From positions 1 through 64,000 of the forward strand of contig DASUTB010000005.1 in NCBI GenBank assembly GCA_036374835.1: a stretch of DNA of 64,000 nt, written 5' to 3'. Below are positions 25,738 through 34,339 of this stretch, piece by piece. The notes under the pieces are model-generated. The model did not search any database. It had not been told where the DNA came from and worked only from the letters and a program-made list of their open reading frames with translations. Source of the stretch: DASUTB01 sp036374835 (GTDB lineage Bacteria > Actinomycetota > Actinomycetes > Jiangellales > Jiangellaceae). The position numbers and the translations under genes were made by a program. Each line of letters opens with the position of its first letter. Position 1 is the first letter of the stretch.

Positions 25738-26558
25738 CCTTCGTCGGCACCGACGTCACATATGCGGCTGGTCCTCCTGAGCCGGACGAGGAGCGGCCAT
25801 CGAGAGGACTACGCCAGATTCTCCGCGAGCCCGCGAAGGTCTGGAGCTATATCGGCATTCCGCTCCTCGTGGCGGCCTCGTGGATCGCCCTGTACGTATG
25901 GGTCGATGGCCTGGAGTTGGACCGGATCGAAGCGCCGATTCTCACATGGGGCAACATTCAGGCTCGGACGATCGAGCACATTGAGCTGAGCCTCATCGCG
26001 ACGGTGTTCATCGTCGCGATCGCGGTGCCGCTGGGCATGGTGCTGACCCGTCCGTTCGCCAAACCGGTCACCCCGCTGTTCATCGGTCTGGCGAATATCG
26101 GCCAGGCGATCCCGTCCATCGGCGTGATCTTCTTTCTGGCGCTGCCGTTCCTGCTCGGCATCGGTGCGCGGACGGCGATCGTCGCGGTCATCCTCTACTG
26201 CATTCTGCCGGTGCTGCGCAACACCATGGTCGGGATCGACCAGGTCGACCCGGCATTGATCGAGTCTGCCCGCGGAATGGGGATGTCCAAGGCCGCGGTG
26301 CTGTTCCGCATCGAGTTGCCGCTGGCCGTCCCCGTCGTGCTCGCCGGCGTCCGCACCGCGCTGATCCTCGCGGTCGGAACCATGACGCTCGCGACGTTCA
26401 TCAATGCCGGTGGGCTCGGCGACATCATCAATCAAGGGATCGTTCAGAATCGCGACTCGATTCTGATCACGGGAGCGGTGTTGACCGCCGGGCTCGCGTT
26501 GCTCATCGACTGGCTCGCCGGCATCGCCGAGGAGGTGCTCCGGCCCAAAGGGCTTTGA
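25734..26558 (+). CDS. Betaine-type ABC importer permease (OpuCD-like)
   Basis: A 274-residue second permease of the betaine-type importer, pairing with the 216-residue one. EAA loop: LIESARGMGMSKAAVLFRIELPLAVPVVL, nearly the same motif as in its partner, which points to an old duplication. A cytosolic N-terminal extension of about 35 residues precedes the first helix. ATG 25734 has GGAGG upstream and overlaps the ATPase stop by 4 bp. The binding-protein gene follows after 27 bp. Confidence 0.88.
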   Translation: MTFVGTDVTYAAGPPEPDEERPSRGLRQILREPAKVWSYIGIPLLVAASWIALYVWVDGLELDRIEAPILTWGNIQARTIEHIELSLIATVFIVAIAVPLGMVLTRPFAKPVTPLFIGLANIGQAIPSIGVIFFLALPFLLGIGARTAIVAVILYCILPVLRNTMVGIDQVDPALIESARGMGMSKAAVLFRIELPLAVPVVLAGVRTALILAVGTMTLATFINAGGLGDIINQGIVQNRDSILITGAVLTAGLALLIDWLAGIAEEVLRPKGL

Positions 26559-26585
26559 GAGCGTTAATTTCACGAAGGAGGAGCT

Positions 26586-27560
26586 ATGACTATGGATCGA
26601 CGTTGGTGGAAGGCGGCCTCGTTGCTGGCCGCCGCCGGGCTGGTGCTCGCGGCGTGTGGAGACGATGACGACGGCGACACCACTTCGGCCGAGGACGGTG
26701 ACGCCGCCGATGTCGCCGGACTCGAGGGCGCCGAGCTCGTCGTCGGCAGTAAAGACTTCACCGAGCAGCTGATCGTGGGTGAGATCGCCCGCATCGCGCT
26801 GGAGAACGCCGGGGCGAGCGTCACCGTGGAGAACCTCGCCGGCACCGATGTCGTCCGCGCCGCGCTTGAGAACGGCGAGGTCGACATGTACTGGGAGTAC
26901 ACCGGAACGGGCTGGCTGAACATCCTGCAACAGGACGAGCCGATTCCCGATGCACAGGAACAGCACGAGGCCGTGGCGGAGATGGACCTGGAGGAGAACG
27001 GCATCGTCTGGCTGGAGCCGGGCTCGTTCAACAACACCTACGCCGTCGCGGTGGCCTCGTCCAAAGCCGATGAGCTCGGGCTGTCGGCGCTCTCCGACCT
27101 GCAGGGCCTGCTCGCCGACAATCCGGACGCGGCGACGTTCTGCGTCGCGGCGGAGTTCGTCGGCCGGCCGGACGGTCTGCCGGGGATGGAGGAGCACTAC
27201 GACATCGAATTCCCGGACCAGAACCTGGTCACCTTGGACGAGGGACTGATCTACAGCGTGGTGGCCGAGGCAGACGAGTGCACGCTCGGGGAGGTGTTCG
27301 CCACGGACGGCCGCATCGCCTCGCTCGATCTGGTCGTGCTCGAGGATGACCAGCAGTTCTTCCCGGTCTACAACCTGGCGATGACGATGCGCGAGGAGAC
27401 GTACGACGAGTACCCGGAGCTGGCCGACCTGTTCAACCCGATCAACGCGGCGCTGGACGACGAGACGATGTCGGACCTCAACGCGCGGGTCGACGAGGGC
27501 GGCGAGTTCGAGGACGAAGTTGCCGAGGACTTCCTGCGGGAGAACGGCTTCATCGACTAG
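26586..27560 (+). CDS. Betaine-type ABC importer binding lipoprotein (OpuCC/OsmF-like)
   Basis: A 324-residue extracellular lipoprotein. The signal peptide ends in the lipobox LVLAAC, followed by an acidic linker. The mature protein starts VVGSKDFTEQLIVGEIARIALE, the standard opening of OpuAC/OsmF-type quaternary-amine binding proteins, and contains MYWEYTGTGWL with aromatic residues of the kind that cage a trimethylammonium group. AAGGAGG precedes the ATG. A perfect 16-bp hairpin ends the operon. Confidence 0.9.
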   Translation: MTMDRRWWKAASLLAAAGLVLAACGDDDDGDTTSAEDGDAADVAGLEGAELVVGSKDFTEQLIVGEIARIALENAGASVTVENLAGTDVVRAALENGEVDMYWEYTGTGWLNILQQDEPIPDAQEQHEAVAEMDLEENGIVWLEPGSFNNTYAVAVASSKADELGLSALSDLQGLLADNPDAATFCVAAEFVGRPDGLPGMEEHYDIEFPDQNLVTLDEGLIYSVVAEADECTLGEVFATDGRIASLDLVVLEDDQQFFPVYNLAMTMREETYDEYPELADLFNPINAALDDETMSDLNARVDEGGEFEDEVAEDFLRENGFID

Positions 27561-27574
27561 CTGCGGCCTGTGAT

Positions 27575-27615
27575 CATGTTCAATCGGCGTGCGTCAGGTA
27601 CGCCGATTGAACATG
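27575..27615. terminator. Perfect 16-bp hairpin between convergent genes
   Basis: CATGTTCAATCGGCGT (27575-27590), a 9-nt loop and its exact complement (27600-27615) lie between the binding-protein stop and the nitrilase-family stop at 27630. It probably terminates both strands. Confidence 0.75.
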
Positions 27616-27629
27616 TTCACGGGGAGCGG

Positions 27630-28478
27630 TCAGAGGTCGCCGCCCTCGTCGAGTAGCCGGCGTACTTCGCGCTGGACGAGACCCAGTCGAGCCTCCTTCA
27701 CCAGCGGTATGTCGCGCCGGCGCCGGCGGACGTCGGCGAGGTCGATGTCGACGGTGAGCAGGCTTTCCTCGTCCTCCGGCGCCTCGCCGATCACGTTGCC
27801 CCACGGATCGACCACATGGGATCCGCCCCACAGTCGCATCGTGCCCTCAACGCCCACCCGGTTCACGAACACGACGAACAGCTGGCACATCTGGCCGTAG
27901 AACCGGGTGATACTCCGCCAGTACCCCTGGGAGTCGTATCGGTCCGGGAAGGCGCTCTGCGCGCTGGTGACCGGCACGATCAGGATGTGCGCACCGTCCT
28001 GGGTGGCGAGGAACGCGAGCTGTGCCTGCCAGGCGTCGTTGCAGATCAAGATCGACATGCGGCTGGAATCCGTCGTATCGAACGCGCGCATCGCCTGTCC
28101 GGGGGTGAAGTGCTTGCGCTCCTCGAAGCTCAGGTAGTTCGGCAGGTACAGCTTGCGGTGGACGTGGACCAGCCCGCCTTCCTGGTAGTAGGCGGCGCTG
28201 TTGTAGGTGTGCATGCCGCCCGGTCCGGCTTCGGGGAAGCAGAGTACGAGTCCGGCGTTCCCTGCCTTCTTCGCCAGCCATTCGAGCCGCTCGTCGTCGG
28301 GCCGAAGGCCCAGGTCCGCCTCGACATCCCCCACGGAGTAGCCGGACAGGTGGAGCTCCGGAAAGACGATCAGCTCGGTGGATTCCTTGGTGGCCGCGAC
28401 GATGGCCTCGGCCGCTCGCTCGATGTTCGCATCGACATCGCCGAGGCGAGCGTCGACCTGTGCGAGTGTGACGCGCAT
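27630..28478 (-). CDS. Carbon-nitrogen hydrolase (nitrilase superfamily)
   Basis: A 282-residue cytosolic amidase/nitrilase-fold enzyme. The Glu-Lys-Cys triad is visible: Glu in IVFPELHLSGY, Lys in VHRKLYLPNY and Cys in ILICNDAWQAQLA. The substrate is not evident; the superfamily includes omega-amidases, N-carbamoylases and beta-ureidopropionases. The position after soxBDAG and beside the betaine importer suggests an amide or ureide linked to methylamine use, but this is inference. Start ATG 28478 has GGAGGTGA upstream; the in-frame ATG at 28502 lacks a ribosome-binding site. Confidence 0.85.
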   Translation of the reverse strand: MRVTLAQVDARLGDVDANIERAAEAIVAATKESTELIVFPELHLSGYSVGDVEADLGLRPDDERLEWLAKKAGNAGLVLCFPEAGPGGMHTYNSAAYYQEGGLVHVHRKLYLPNYLSFEERKHFTPGQAMRAFDTTDSSRMSILICNDAWQAQLAFLATQDGAHILIVPVTSAQSAFPDRYDSQGYWRSITRFYGQMCQLFVVFVNRVGVEGTMRLWGGSHVVDPWGNVIGEAPEDEESLLTVDIDLADVRRRRRDIPLVKEARLGLVQREVRRLLDEGGDL

Positions 28479-28506
28479 GGCGCGCTCACCTCCGTTCTGC
28501 AAGAGA

Positions 28507-28553
28507 CCTGATCAGGCCTGCCCAGCCGGCCTTATGCGACGTGAGCAGGCCTG
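28507..28553 (-). terminator. Inverted repeats between soxG and the nitrilase-family gene
   Basis: CAGGCCTGC (28513-28521) and GCAGGCCTG (28545-28553) form a 9-bp stem after soxG. CCTGATCAGG (28507-28516), a 10-bp palindrome overlapping it, lies just upstream of the nitrilase-family ribosome-binding site. The region could end the sox operon, be an operator for the next gene, or both. Confidence 0.4.
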
Positions 28554-28592
28554 TTCGGCAAGTATGTAGCGCGCCGGCCAGAGCGTCCAGAG

Positions 28593-29081
28593 CTAATCAC
28601 AAGCGAGGACACTGACGAGGTAGTGACCGTATGACCGGTCGCACAGCACGAGGTACGAGCGGGCGCCGGCGTCGTCGTCCCGGATCACGGTGGCGGTCAC
28701 GGCTGCGATCCGGGTGCGGAATGCTCGGCCGTTCGTGGTGGCGGAGTCGGCGAGGTCGATCGCGCAGACGGCGGCGAGCGACCGTGTCGAGCCGTCACCG
28801 GTGAGCCGTCCCAGCCAGTGGCCGTGCGTGACGTCGACGACACTGGCGAACTCGCCGTCCACGAGAGCCTCGGTGTGCCTGACGATGGCCGCGCTCGGCT
28901 CGTCCGCCGACAGCAACAGCCAAGAGTCCGGTTTCCAGCCGACGGTGAGGACCCGGGCCGAGGCCGACCAGGTGGCGCGGCCGTGCCGGACGGTTAGCCG
29001 GCGCGCAACCGGGCCGTCCGGGGATGCCCGAACAATCACCTTCGCCCAGTCCGCGCAGTCGGTGAGCCTGGCATTAACCAT
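28593..29081 (-). CDS. soxG: Sarcosine oxidase, gamma subunit
   Basis: A 162-residue subunit of heterotetrameric sarcosine oxidase, which oxidatively demethylates sarcosine to glycine, passing the methyl group to tetrahydrofolate. SoxG resembles the C-terminal part of aminomethyltransferases: WKPDSWLLLSADEP, VVDVTHGHWLGRLTG, RSYLVLCDRSYGHYL. Start ATG 29081 overlaps the soxA stop by 8 bp. Last gene of the soxBDAG order, which is the usual one. Confidence 0.87.
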   Translation of the reverse strand: MVNARLTDCADWAKVIVRASPDGPVARRLTVRHGRATWSASARVLTVGWKPDSWLLLSADEPSAAIVRHTEALVDGEFASVVDVTHGHWLGRLTGDGSTRSLAAVCAIDLADSATTNGRAFRTRIAAVTATVIRDDDAGARSYLVLCDRSYGHYLVSVLACD

Positions 29082-31938
29082 GCAGCCTCGCCCCCTCCGG
29101 GTCGACATGGGCCAGCTGAGGCTGGACGGTCAGGTGGACCCGGCGCCCGTCCGGCGAGCGGGCCGCGACCACGGTGCCAGGCCTGGACAGCTCGGCATCG
29201 ACGAAGCCCATGCTGATCGCGCGGCCCAGGGTGGGTGAGAAACGACTGGACGTCACTCGCCCGACAATCCGTCCTCCGTCTGCGACCAGTTGGCAGCCTT
29301 CGACCGGCACGGCCAGCGGATCCACGGACTGCATGCCGACCAACTCGGGTGCGCCGTCCCCCAGCCGCTGCCAGGACAGCTCCGGCTTGCCGATGAAATC
29401 GGCCTTGTCCAGTTTGATCGCCCACTCCAACCCGGCGCTGTAGGCGCCCGTGAGCCCGTCGGTGTCCTGACCCACGATGATGTGGCCCTTCTCCAGGCGG
29501 AGGATGCGCTGCGCCTCGACGCCGAACGGGCGGACGCCGAGGTCGGCGCCGGCCTCTAGCAACGCGTGCCAGACGGCGAGCCCGTGGCCGGACGGAACGT
29601 GCAGCTCGTAGCTGAGTTCGCCGGTGAAGCCGATGCGCCACACCACGCAGTCCGAGACGCCGGCCACCGTACCGATTCGAACCCGCATGTAGCCGAACGC
29701 TTCGTTCGACATGTCGATGTCGGACGCAAGCCGGTTCACCAGCTCGCGCGACCGCGGGCCGGCCACGTTGATGCTCGCATACGCGTCTGTCATCGGGATG
29801 GCATGGACCCGCCACCGTCGGTGCTCGGTCTGCAGCCAACGCTCGATCCACTCACCGACCGCGTCGGCGCCGGACGACGTGGCGGTGAGCAGGTAGCGGT
29901 CCTCGCCCAGGCGTCCGGTCACGCCGTCGTCGAAGACCACACCGTCATCGGCGCACATGACGCCGTAGCGGACCTGCCCGACCGCGAGCTTGCGCCACTT
30001 GTTGACGTAGAGGAATTCGAGAAGGTCGGGGACGTCCGGCCCGCGCAACTCGAACTTGCCGAGCGGCGTGACATCGATGATCCCGACCGCGTGCCGAACC
30101 GCCAGCACCTCGCCGGCCGGATCGGGCCGCCCGTCGACGAGGTAGCTGTCGGGCCGGATCCACTGCCCGGCCACGAGCGGGACCGCATCGTGCGCCACGT
30201 GCCAGTCGTGCATCGGCGAGTGCCGCACGGGGTGGTGGTTGGGTCCGGCAAGTGCCCCGAGGCTGACCGGGACGTACGGCGGGCGGGCTGTGGTGGTTCC
30301 GGTGCCGGCGATGTCGCACCCGGTCGCCTCGGCGACGATGGCGATGGCGTTCATCGCCTCGAGCTTGCCCTGAGGACGACCCATCGTGACGGTCGTGTAG
30401 CGCTTGGTCAGCTCGATCGAGTCGTAGCCCTCGGCGACCGCGGTTCGCAGGTCGTGCGCAGTCACGTCCTCGGCGAGATCGACGAACCCGTCGGTCGGTC
30501 CGGCGAACAGCGCCGGATGCGGCGACGGCGCCAGGTCGGGGAGCGGCGTATGGCCATCGGCCGCGCGGATCGCGTCGGCCGCGCGCCGGCCGACCGCACC
30601 GGCGTGGGCGATCAGCTTGTCGAGGGTGCCGTCGCCGACCAGACCACCGGTTGCGTATACGCCCTCTGGGAGGTCGGTGGGGACGAATCGGGCGGCGTCG
30701 GGTCGGTACGCGGCGCTCCCGCCGGCCATTGTGACCAGCCCGGTGGGTGCCGTCCATCCGGTAGCGGTCACAACCAGGTCGCATTCGATCACGCGACTGT
30801 CCGAGCATTCGACCGATCGGACGCCACCTCGGCCACGGATCCGCCGGATGCCGACGCCGGCTCGCGTGTCCAGGACGGCGGCGACGTCCACACCCGCCCG
30901 CTCGAGATCGTCCGTAGCGGCCCGACCGTCGTCGTTGGCGGTGAGGACGACCGCCCGTTCTCCGGGCCGGACGGCGTACTCGTTGATCAAACGCCGGACG
31001 GCGGTCGACAACATCACGCCAGGCAGGTCGTTTCCACCTACCACGTACGGGCGCTCGATCAGTCCGGGTGCGAGGATCAGTTGCTTGGGGCGAGCCTTGA
31101 TCAGCGTCTCCTCGACGTCCGGGTGGCCGTTGCGGGCCCGGCCCGGGACGCCGCCCTCGTGGTCGGCCGGCCGCCCTCGCTGGACGATCGCCACCAGGCC
31201 GCCTTCGTAGTGGCCGAGCACGACCGCCTGGGTCAAGGTTTCGATCGCACCGGTCGCGACCGCGACCCGCAGCCGGTCGAGCTCGGCGCGGCCGGGCGCT
31301 GCACTGGTCCATCGCAGGTGGCCGCCCAGCTGCGGTTGGTCATCGACCAGCATCACGTCCGCTCCGGCAGCTGCGGCCGCGAGCGCGGCCGTCATTCCGG
31401 CCGGGCCACCGCCGACGACGAGCACGTCGGGGTGGGCGTGCCGATGCTCGTAGCGGGCATGCGACGCGTCGCCCGGCGCCGCGCTCGCCGGATCCGGCAC
31501 CCGGCCTCCGGGTGCGAAGCGACGGAGAACCCGCTCGTAGTGCGGCCACGCCCACCGTGGCCGCATGAATGTCTTGTAGTAGAAGCCGGCGGACAGCGCT
31601 GGAGCCAGCAGTTGGTTCGCGGCCTTGACGTCGAACCGGAGCGAAGGCCACACCGCTTGCGCGGTAACGACCATGCCGTCGGCGACGTGCCGGGCGGCGG
31701 CGGGCACGTTCGGCTCGTCGCCGACCTGGACCAGGCATCCGGGGTCGTGCGCGTCGGCGGTGAGCAATCCGCGCTTGCGGTGGTACTTGAGGCTGCGGGA
31801 GAAGACCCGGACGCCTGCGGCCGCCAGTGCGGAGGCGATGGTGTCACCGTCGAACGCCGGATACACGCGCCCGTTCCACGAGAACGACAGCGGCGCGTGC
31901 CGGTCGATCACCTCGCCGGGCTGCGGTGGAAGCCGCAT
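29074..31938 (-). CDS. soxA: Sarcosine oxidase, alpha subunit
   Basis: A 954-residue subunit. Order of domains: N-terminal ferredoxin-like region (FDGDTIASALAAAGVRVFSR, about 20-90), an NAD-binding Rossmann domain (DVLVVGGGPAGMTAALAA), then a C-terminal aminomethyltransferase (GcvT-fold) domain that binds tetrahydrofolate (GIIDVTPLGKFELRGPD, AQRILRLEKGHIIVGQDTDG). This is the full-length arrangement known for heterotetrameric sarcosine oxidases. ATG 31938 overlaps the soxD stop by one base (TGATG); an in-frame upstream ATG at 31968 is unlikely. Confidence 0.93.
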   Translation of the reverse strand: MRLPPQPGEVIDRHAPLSFSWNGRVYPAFDGDTIASALAAAGVRVFSRSLKYHRKRGLLTADAHDPGCLVQVGDEPNVPAAARHVADGMVVTAQAVWPSLRFDVKAANQLLAPALSAGFYYKTFMRPRWAWPHYERVLRRFAPGGRVPDPASAAPGDASHARYEHRHAHPDVLVVGGGPAGMTAALAAAAAGADVMLVDDQPQLGGHLRWTSAAPGRAELDRLRVAVATGAIETLTQAVVLGHYEGGLVAIVQRGRPADHEGGVPGRARNGHPDVEETLIKARPKQLILAPGLIERPYVVGGNDLPGVMLSTAVRRLINEYAVRPGERAVVLTANDDGRAATDDLERAGVDVAAVLDTRAGVGIRRIRGRGGVRSVECSDSRVIECDLVVTATGWTAPTGLVTMAGGSAAYRPDAARFVPTDLPEGVYATGGLVGDGTLDKLIAHAGAVGRRAADAIRAADGHTPLPDLAPSPHPALFAGPTDGFVDLAEDVTAHDLRTAVAEGYDSIELTKRYTTVTMGRPQGKLEAMNAIAIVAEATGCDIAGTGTTTARPPYVPVSLGALAGPNHHPVRHSPMHDWHVAHDAVPLVAGQWIRPDSYLVDGRPDPAGEVLAVRHAVGIIDVTPLGKFELRGPDVPDLLEFLYVNKWRKLAVGQVRYGVMCADDGVVFDDGVTGRLGEDRYLLTATSSGADAVGEWIERWLQTEHRRWRVHAIPMTDAYASINVAGPRSRELVNRLASDIDMSNEAFGYMRVRIGTVAGVSDCVVWRIGFTGELSYELHVPSGHGLAVWHALLEAGADLGVRPFGVEAQRILRLEKGHIIVGQDTDGLTGAYSAGLEWAIKLDKADFIGKPELSWQRLGDGAPELVGMQSVDPLAVPVEGCQLVADGGRIVGRVTSSRFSPTLGRAISMGFVDAELSRPGTVVAARSPDGRRVHLTVQPQLAHVDPEGARLHG

Positions 31939-32201
31939 CACAGGGTCTCGTCCGCCACTGACCGGCATACACCGATCTCACCGGTCATGGTGTTGCGGGA
32001 CACCGCGAGGTAACGGCCGCAGCCGGCTCGGTGTAGCCACAGTTCGTCCGCCCAGCCCGCGGGGTTGCGTCTCGTGTAGAGATGGGCGCGCCACTCCTGC
32101 GGGGTGGTGGCATCGACGTCCGGCCGGGCGACCCGCTCCCCGATGTAGCCGAACTCCGCAGCGTCCCGTTCGCCGCAGCGCGGGCAGGGCAGCATGATCA
32201 C
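31938..32201 (-). CDS. soxD: Sarcosine oxidase, delta subunit
   Basis: An 87-residue zinc-binding subunit. The family motif MLPCPRCGERDAAEFGY at the N-terminus gives two zinc cysteines, and HRAGCGRYLAVSRNTMTGEI gives the His/Cys pair and the conserved tail. Start GTG 32201 has AGGAGGT 8 nt upstream; ATG two codons later is too far from it. 12 bp separate it from soxB and it abuts soxA. Confidence 0.92.
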   Translation of the reverse strand: MIMLPCPRCGERDAAEFGYIGERVARPDVDATTPQEWRAHLYTRRNPAGWADELWLHRAGCGRYLAVSRNTMTGEIGVCRSVADETL

Positions 32202-32213
32202 TGTCTGAACCTC

Positions 32214-33485
32214 CTAATGGCCCACCGCGGCGGCGCCTCGCTCGCCGACCAACCGGCCGTCGTTGAACCGGGACAGGGCGAACGGCTCGATCAGCTCCGG
32301 TGTCTTACCGGTGGCGACCAGAGAGGCCATCGACTCGCCCGATACCGGGCCGGCCTTGAACCCGTACGTGCCCCAGCCGACATCGATGTAGAAGCCGTCC
32401 ACCGGCGTGCCGCCCATGATCGGCGAGAAGTCCGGCGTCATATCGCACAGTCCTGCCCATTGCCGCAACACCCTGACCCGGTTGAGCGCGGGCATCAGAT
32501 CAAGCACGTGCCCGGCCACCCCTTCCAGGAACTCCAGGGAGCCGCGGGTGGAGTAGGACGGGAACGGATCGACCGACGCGCCGAAGACCAGCTCACCGCG
32601 ATCGGTCTGGCTGACGTACACGTGCAGCGTCCCGGACACCACGACCGTGTCGAGGAACGGGCGGACCGGCTCGGAGACGGCCGCCTGCAGCGGGTACGTG
32701 GTGATGGGTAGCGAAACCCCGGCGAGGTCGCACACCGTCGTCGCCCAGCCGGCCGTACACGACACGACCGCGTCGGCGCGCACCGTGCCGCGGGTCGTCG
32801 CCACGCCGCGCACCCGGCCGCCGTCCAGGTCGATCCCCACCACCTCGGTGTTCTGGTGCAGGTGAACACCGGCCGCATCCGCGGCTCGGGCGTACCCCCA
32901 GACCACCGCGTCGTGCCGGATGATTCCGCCGGGTGGGTGCCACAGGGCGCCGACGATCGGGAACCGGGGACGGGACGACACGTCCAGGTGCGGTACGAGC
33001 CGCCCGATCTCGGCTGGAGAGATCACCTCGGAGCTCACCCCGGACAGCTTGTTCACCTCGGCGCGCCAGCGCATCGTGCGCAGCGCCGCATCCGAATGTG
33101 CCAACGTCAGGTGGCCACGCTGGGAGAACATCACGTTGAAGTTCAGCTCGGCGGCCAGCGACCGGTAGAGCGCAACCGACCGGTCGTAGAAACGCACACC
33201 TTCCGGGGTCAGGTAGTTCGACCGGATGATCGCGGTGTTCCGCCCGGACCCGCCACCGCCGAGGTAACCGCGCTCGAGCACCGCCACCGACCGGATGTCG
33301 TGCCGCGTGGCGAGGTAGTACGCGGTGGCCAGCCCGTGTACGCCGCCACCGATGACGACGACGTCGTAGCCGTCGCGCAGCTCGTGCTCGTGCCATGCAC
33401 GCGGCCAGGCCGTGCCGGACAGGCCGCGGCGAACCAGGCCGAGCCCGGAGTACCTGGTCGGCCGGCGGCCCCGGCGCGCTCTCAC
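32214..33485 (-). CDS. soxB: Sarcosine oxidase, beta subunit
   Basis: A 423-residue FAD enzyme that carries the amine-oxidising site. The FAD motif is VVVIGGGVHGLATAYYLA, followed by VLERGYLGGGGSGRNTAIIRSNYL and a C-terminal GWGTYGFKAGPVSG segment, all typical of SoxB. In this enzyme class the beta subunit also binds FMN covalently through a His. Start GTG 33485, with GAGAGG upstream, lies 4 bp after the iclR stop, so regulator and oxidase are co-transcribed. Confidence 0.92.
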   Translation of the reverse strand: MRARRGRRPTRYSGLGLVRRGLSGTAWPRAWHEHELRDGYDVVVIGGGVHGLATAYYLATRHDIRSVAVLERGYLGGGGSGRNTAIIRSNYLTPEGVRFYDRSVALYRSLAAELNFNVMFSQRGHLTLAHSDAALRTMRWRAEVNKLSGVSSEVISPAEIGRLVPHLDVSSRPRFPIVGALWHPPGGIIRHDAVVWGYARAADAAGVHLHQNTEVVGIDLDGGRVRGVATTRGTVRADAVVSCTAGWATTVCDLAGVSLPITTYPLQAAVSEPVRPFLDTVVVSGTLHVYVSQTDRGELVFGASVDPFPSYSTRGSLEFLEGVAGHVLDLMPALNRVRVLRQWAGLCDMTPDFSPIMGGTPVDGFYIDVGWGTYGFKAGPVSGESMASLVATGKTPELIEPFALSRFNDGRLVGERGAAAVGH

Positions 33486-33489
33486 CCTC

Positions 33490-34254
33490 TCACCGCCCGG
33501 GACCCCGCCACAGCGCCGCGGCATGCTCGAGCAGGGTCGGCACAGCGGCCCGCATCGCAGCGGTGTCGAACCGCCATGACGGGCCCTGCAGCCCGACGAT
33601 CGCGACGAGTTGCGCGCCCGCGTCCAGAACCGGTGCGGCGATGGCGTTCAACCCTGCCTCACGCTCTTCCAGCGCCTCCGCCCATCCTCGGTCGCGCACC
33701 TCGTCCACTTCCTTGTCCAGCACGCCGCGATCGGTGATCGTCCGGTGGGTGAACGCCTCCAGCTCCCCTTGGGGGCCGTCTCCGGTGTAGGCGAGGTACA
33801 CCTTTCCAACGGCGGTGGCGTGGTTGACGCTCGGCCGGCCAAGCTCGGCGACGCTGCGGACGGTGGCGAGGCTCTGCACGAAGTCGAGCGTCATCGCCGT
33901 CGTCTCGCCGGGCACCGACAACGTGGCGGTCTCGCCGGTGGCCTCCATAAGGGCGGTCAGTCGCGAGCGGGCCAGGTCACGCAGATCGATCCTGGAAAGC
34001 GCGCCGTTGCCGAGCTCGACGAGCCGCAGACCCAGGTTGAAGCGCCCTGTCACTGGAGATCTGCGGACCATCTCGTGGCGGGTCAAGGTCGCCAACAGCC
34101 GGGACGCCGAGCTCGGGTTGAGGCCGGCCCGCCGGGCGATCTCGTTCGTGCCGAGGTCGGCGGACGACTCGGCCAGCACGTCGAGGATGGCCAGCGCGCG
34201 CTCGACGACGACGACCGGGCGAGCGGCATCCGGCTGATCTGTTGTCGGCGTCAC
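33490..34254 (-). CDS. IclR-family transcriptional regulator
   Basis: A 254-residue regulator with an N-terminal winged helix (ALAILDVLAESSADLGTNEIARRAGLNPSSASRLLATL) and a C-terminal effector domain (VNHATAVGKVYLAY, GLNAIAAPVLD). It is the first gene of the soxBDAG operon and divergent from the FAD oxidase/BHMT pair, so it probably controls both in response to a methylated glycine. Start GTG 34254 lies 6 nt after TAACAT, implying leaderless expression. Confidence 0.9.
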   Translation of the reverse strand: MTPTTDQPDAARPVVVVERALAILDVLAESSADLGTNEIARRAGLNPSSASRLLATLTRHEMVRRSPVTGRFNLGLRLVELGNGALSRIDLRDLARSRLTALMEATGETATLSVPGETTAMTLDFVQSLATVRSVAELGRPSVNHATAVGKVYLAYTGDGPQGELEAFTHRTITDRGVLDKEVDEVRDRGWAEALEEREAGLNAIAAPVLDAGAQLVAIVGLQGPSWRFDTAAMRAAVPTLLEHAAALWRGPGR

Positions 34255-34260
34255 ACGGCC

Positions 34261-34291
34261 ATGTTACGGTCCGAACAGAAATTTGGAACAG
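34261..34291. promoter_or_regulatory. Divergent promoter region of iclR and the FAD oxidase
   Basis: TAACAT (34261-34266, minus strand) is the -10 box of the regulator, 6 nt before its GTG. GAACAG repeats at 34273 and 34286, 13 bp apart, in the place expected for the IclR operator. Confidence 0.45.
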
Positions 34292-34339
34292 TGTTGCCTA
34301 TACGGCACACCGTCGTTTCTGGGGGAGGGCATTGGTGCG

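Noticed and set aside
29566..32013. An 815-codon open frame on the plus strand
   Set aside because: It is antisense to soxA and soxD, has no recognisable domain, and is Arg/Gly/Asp-rich as expected from the complement of a high-GC gene.
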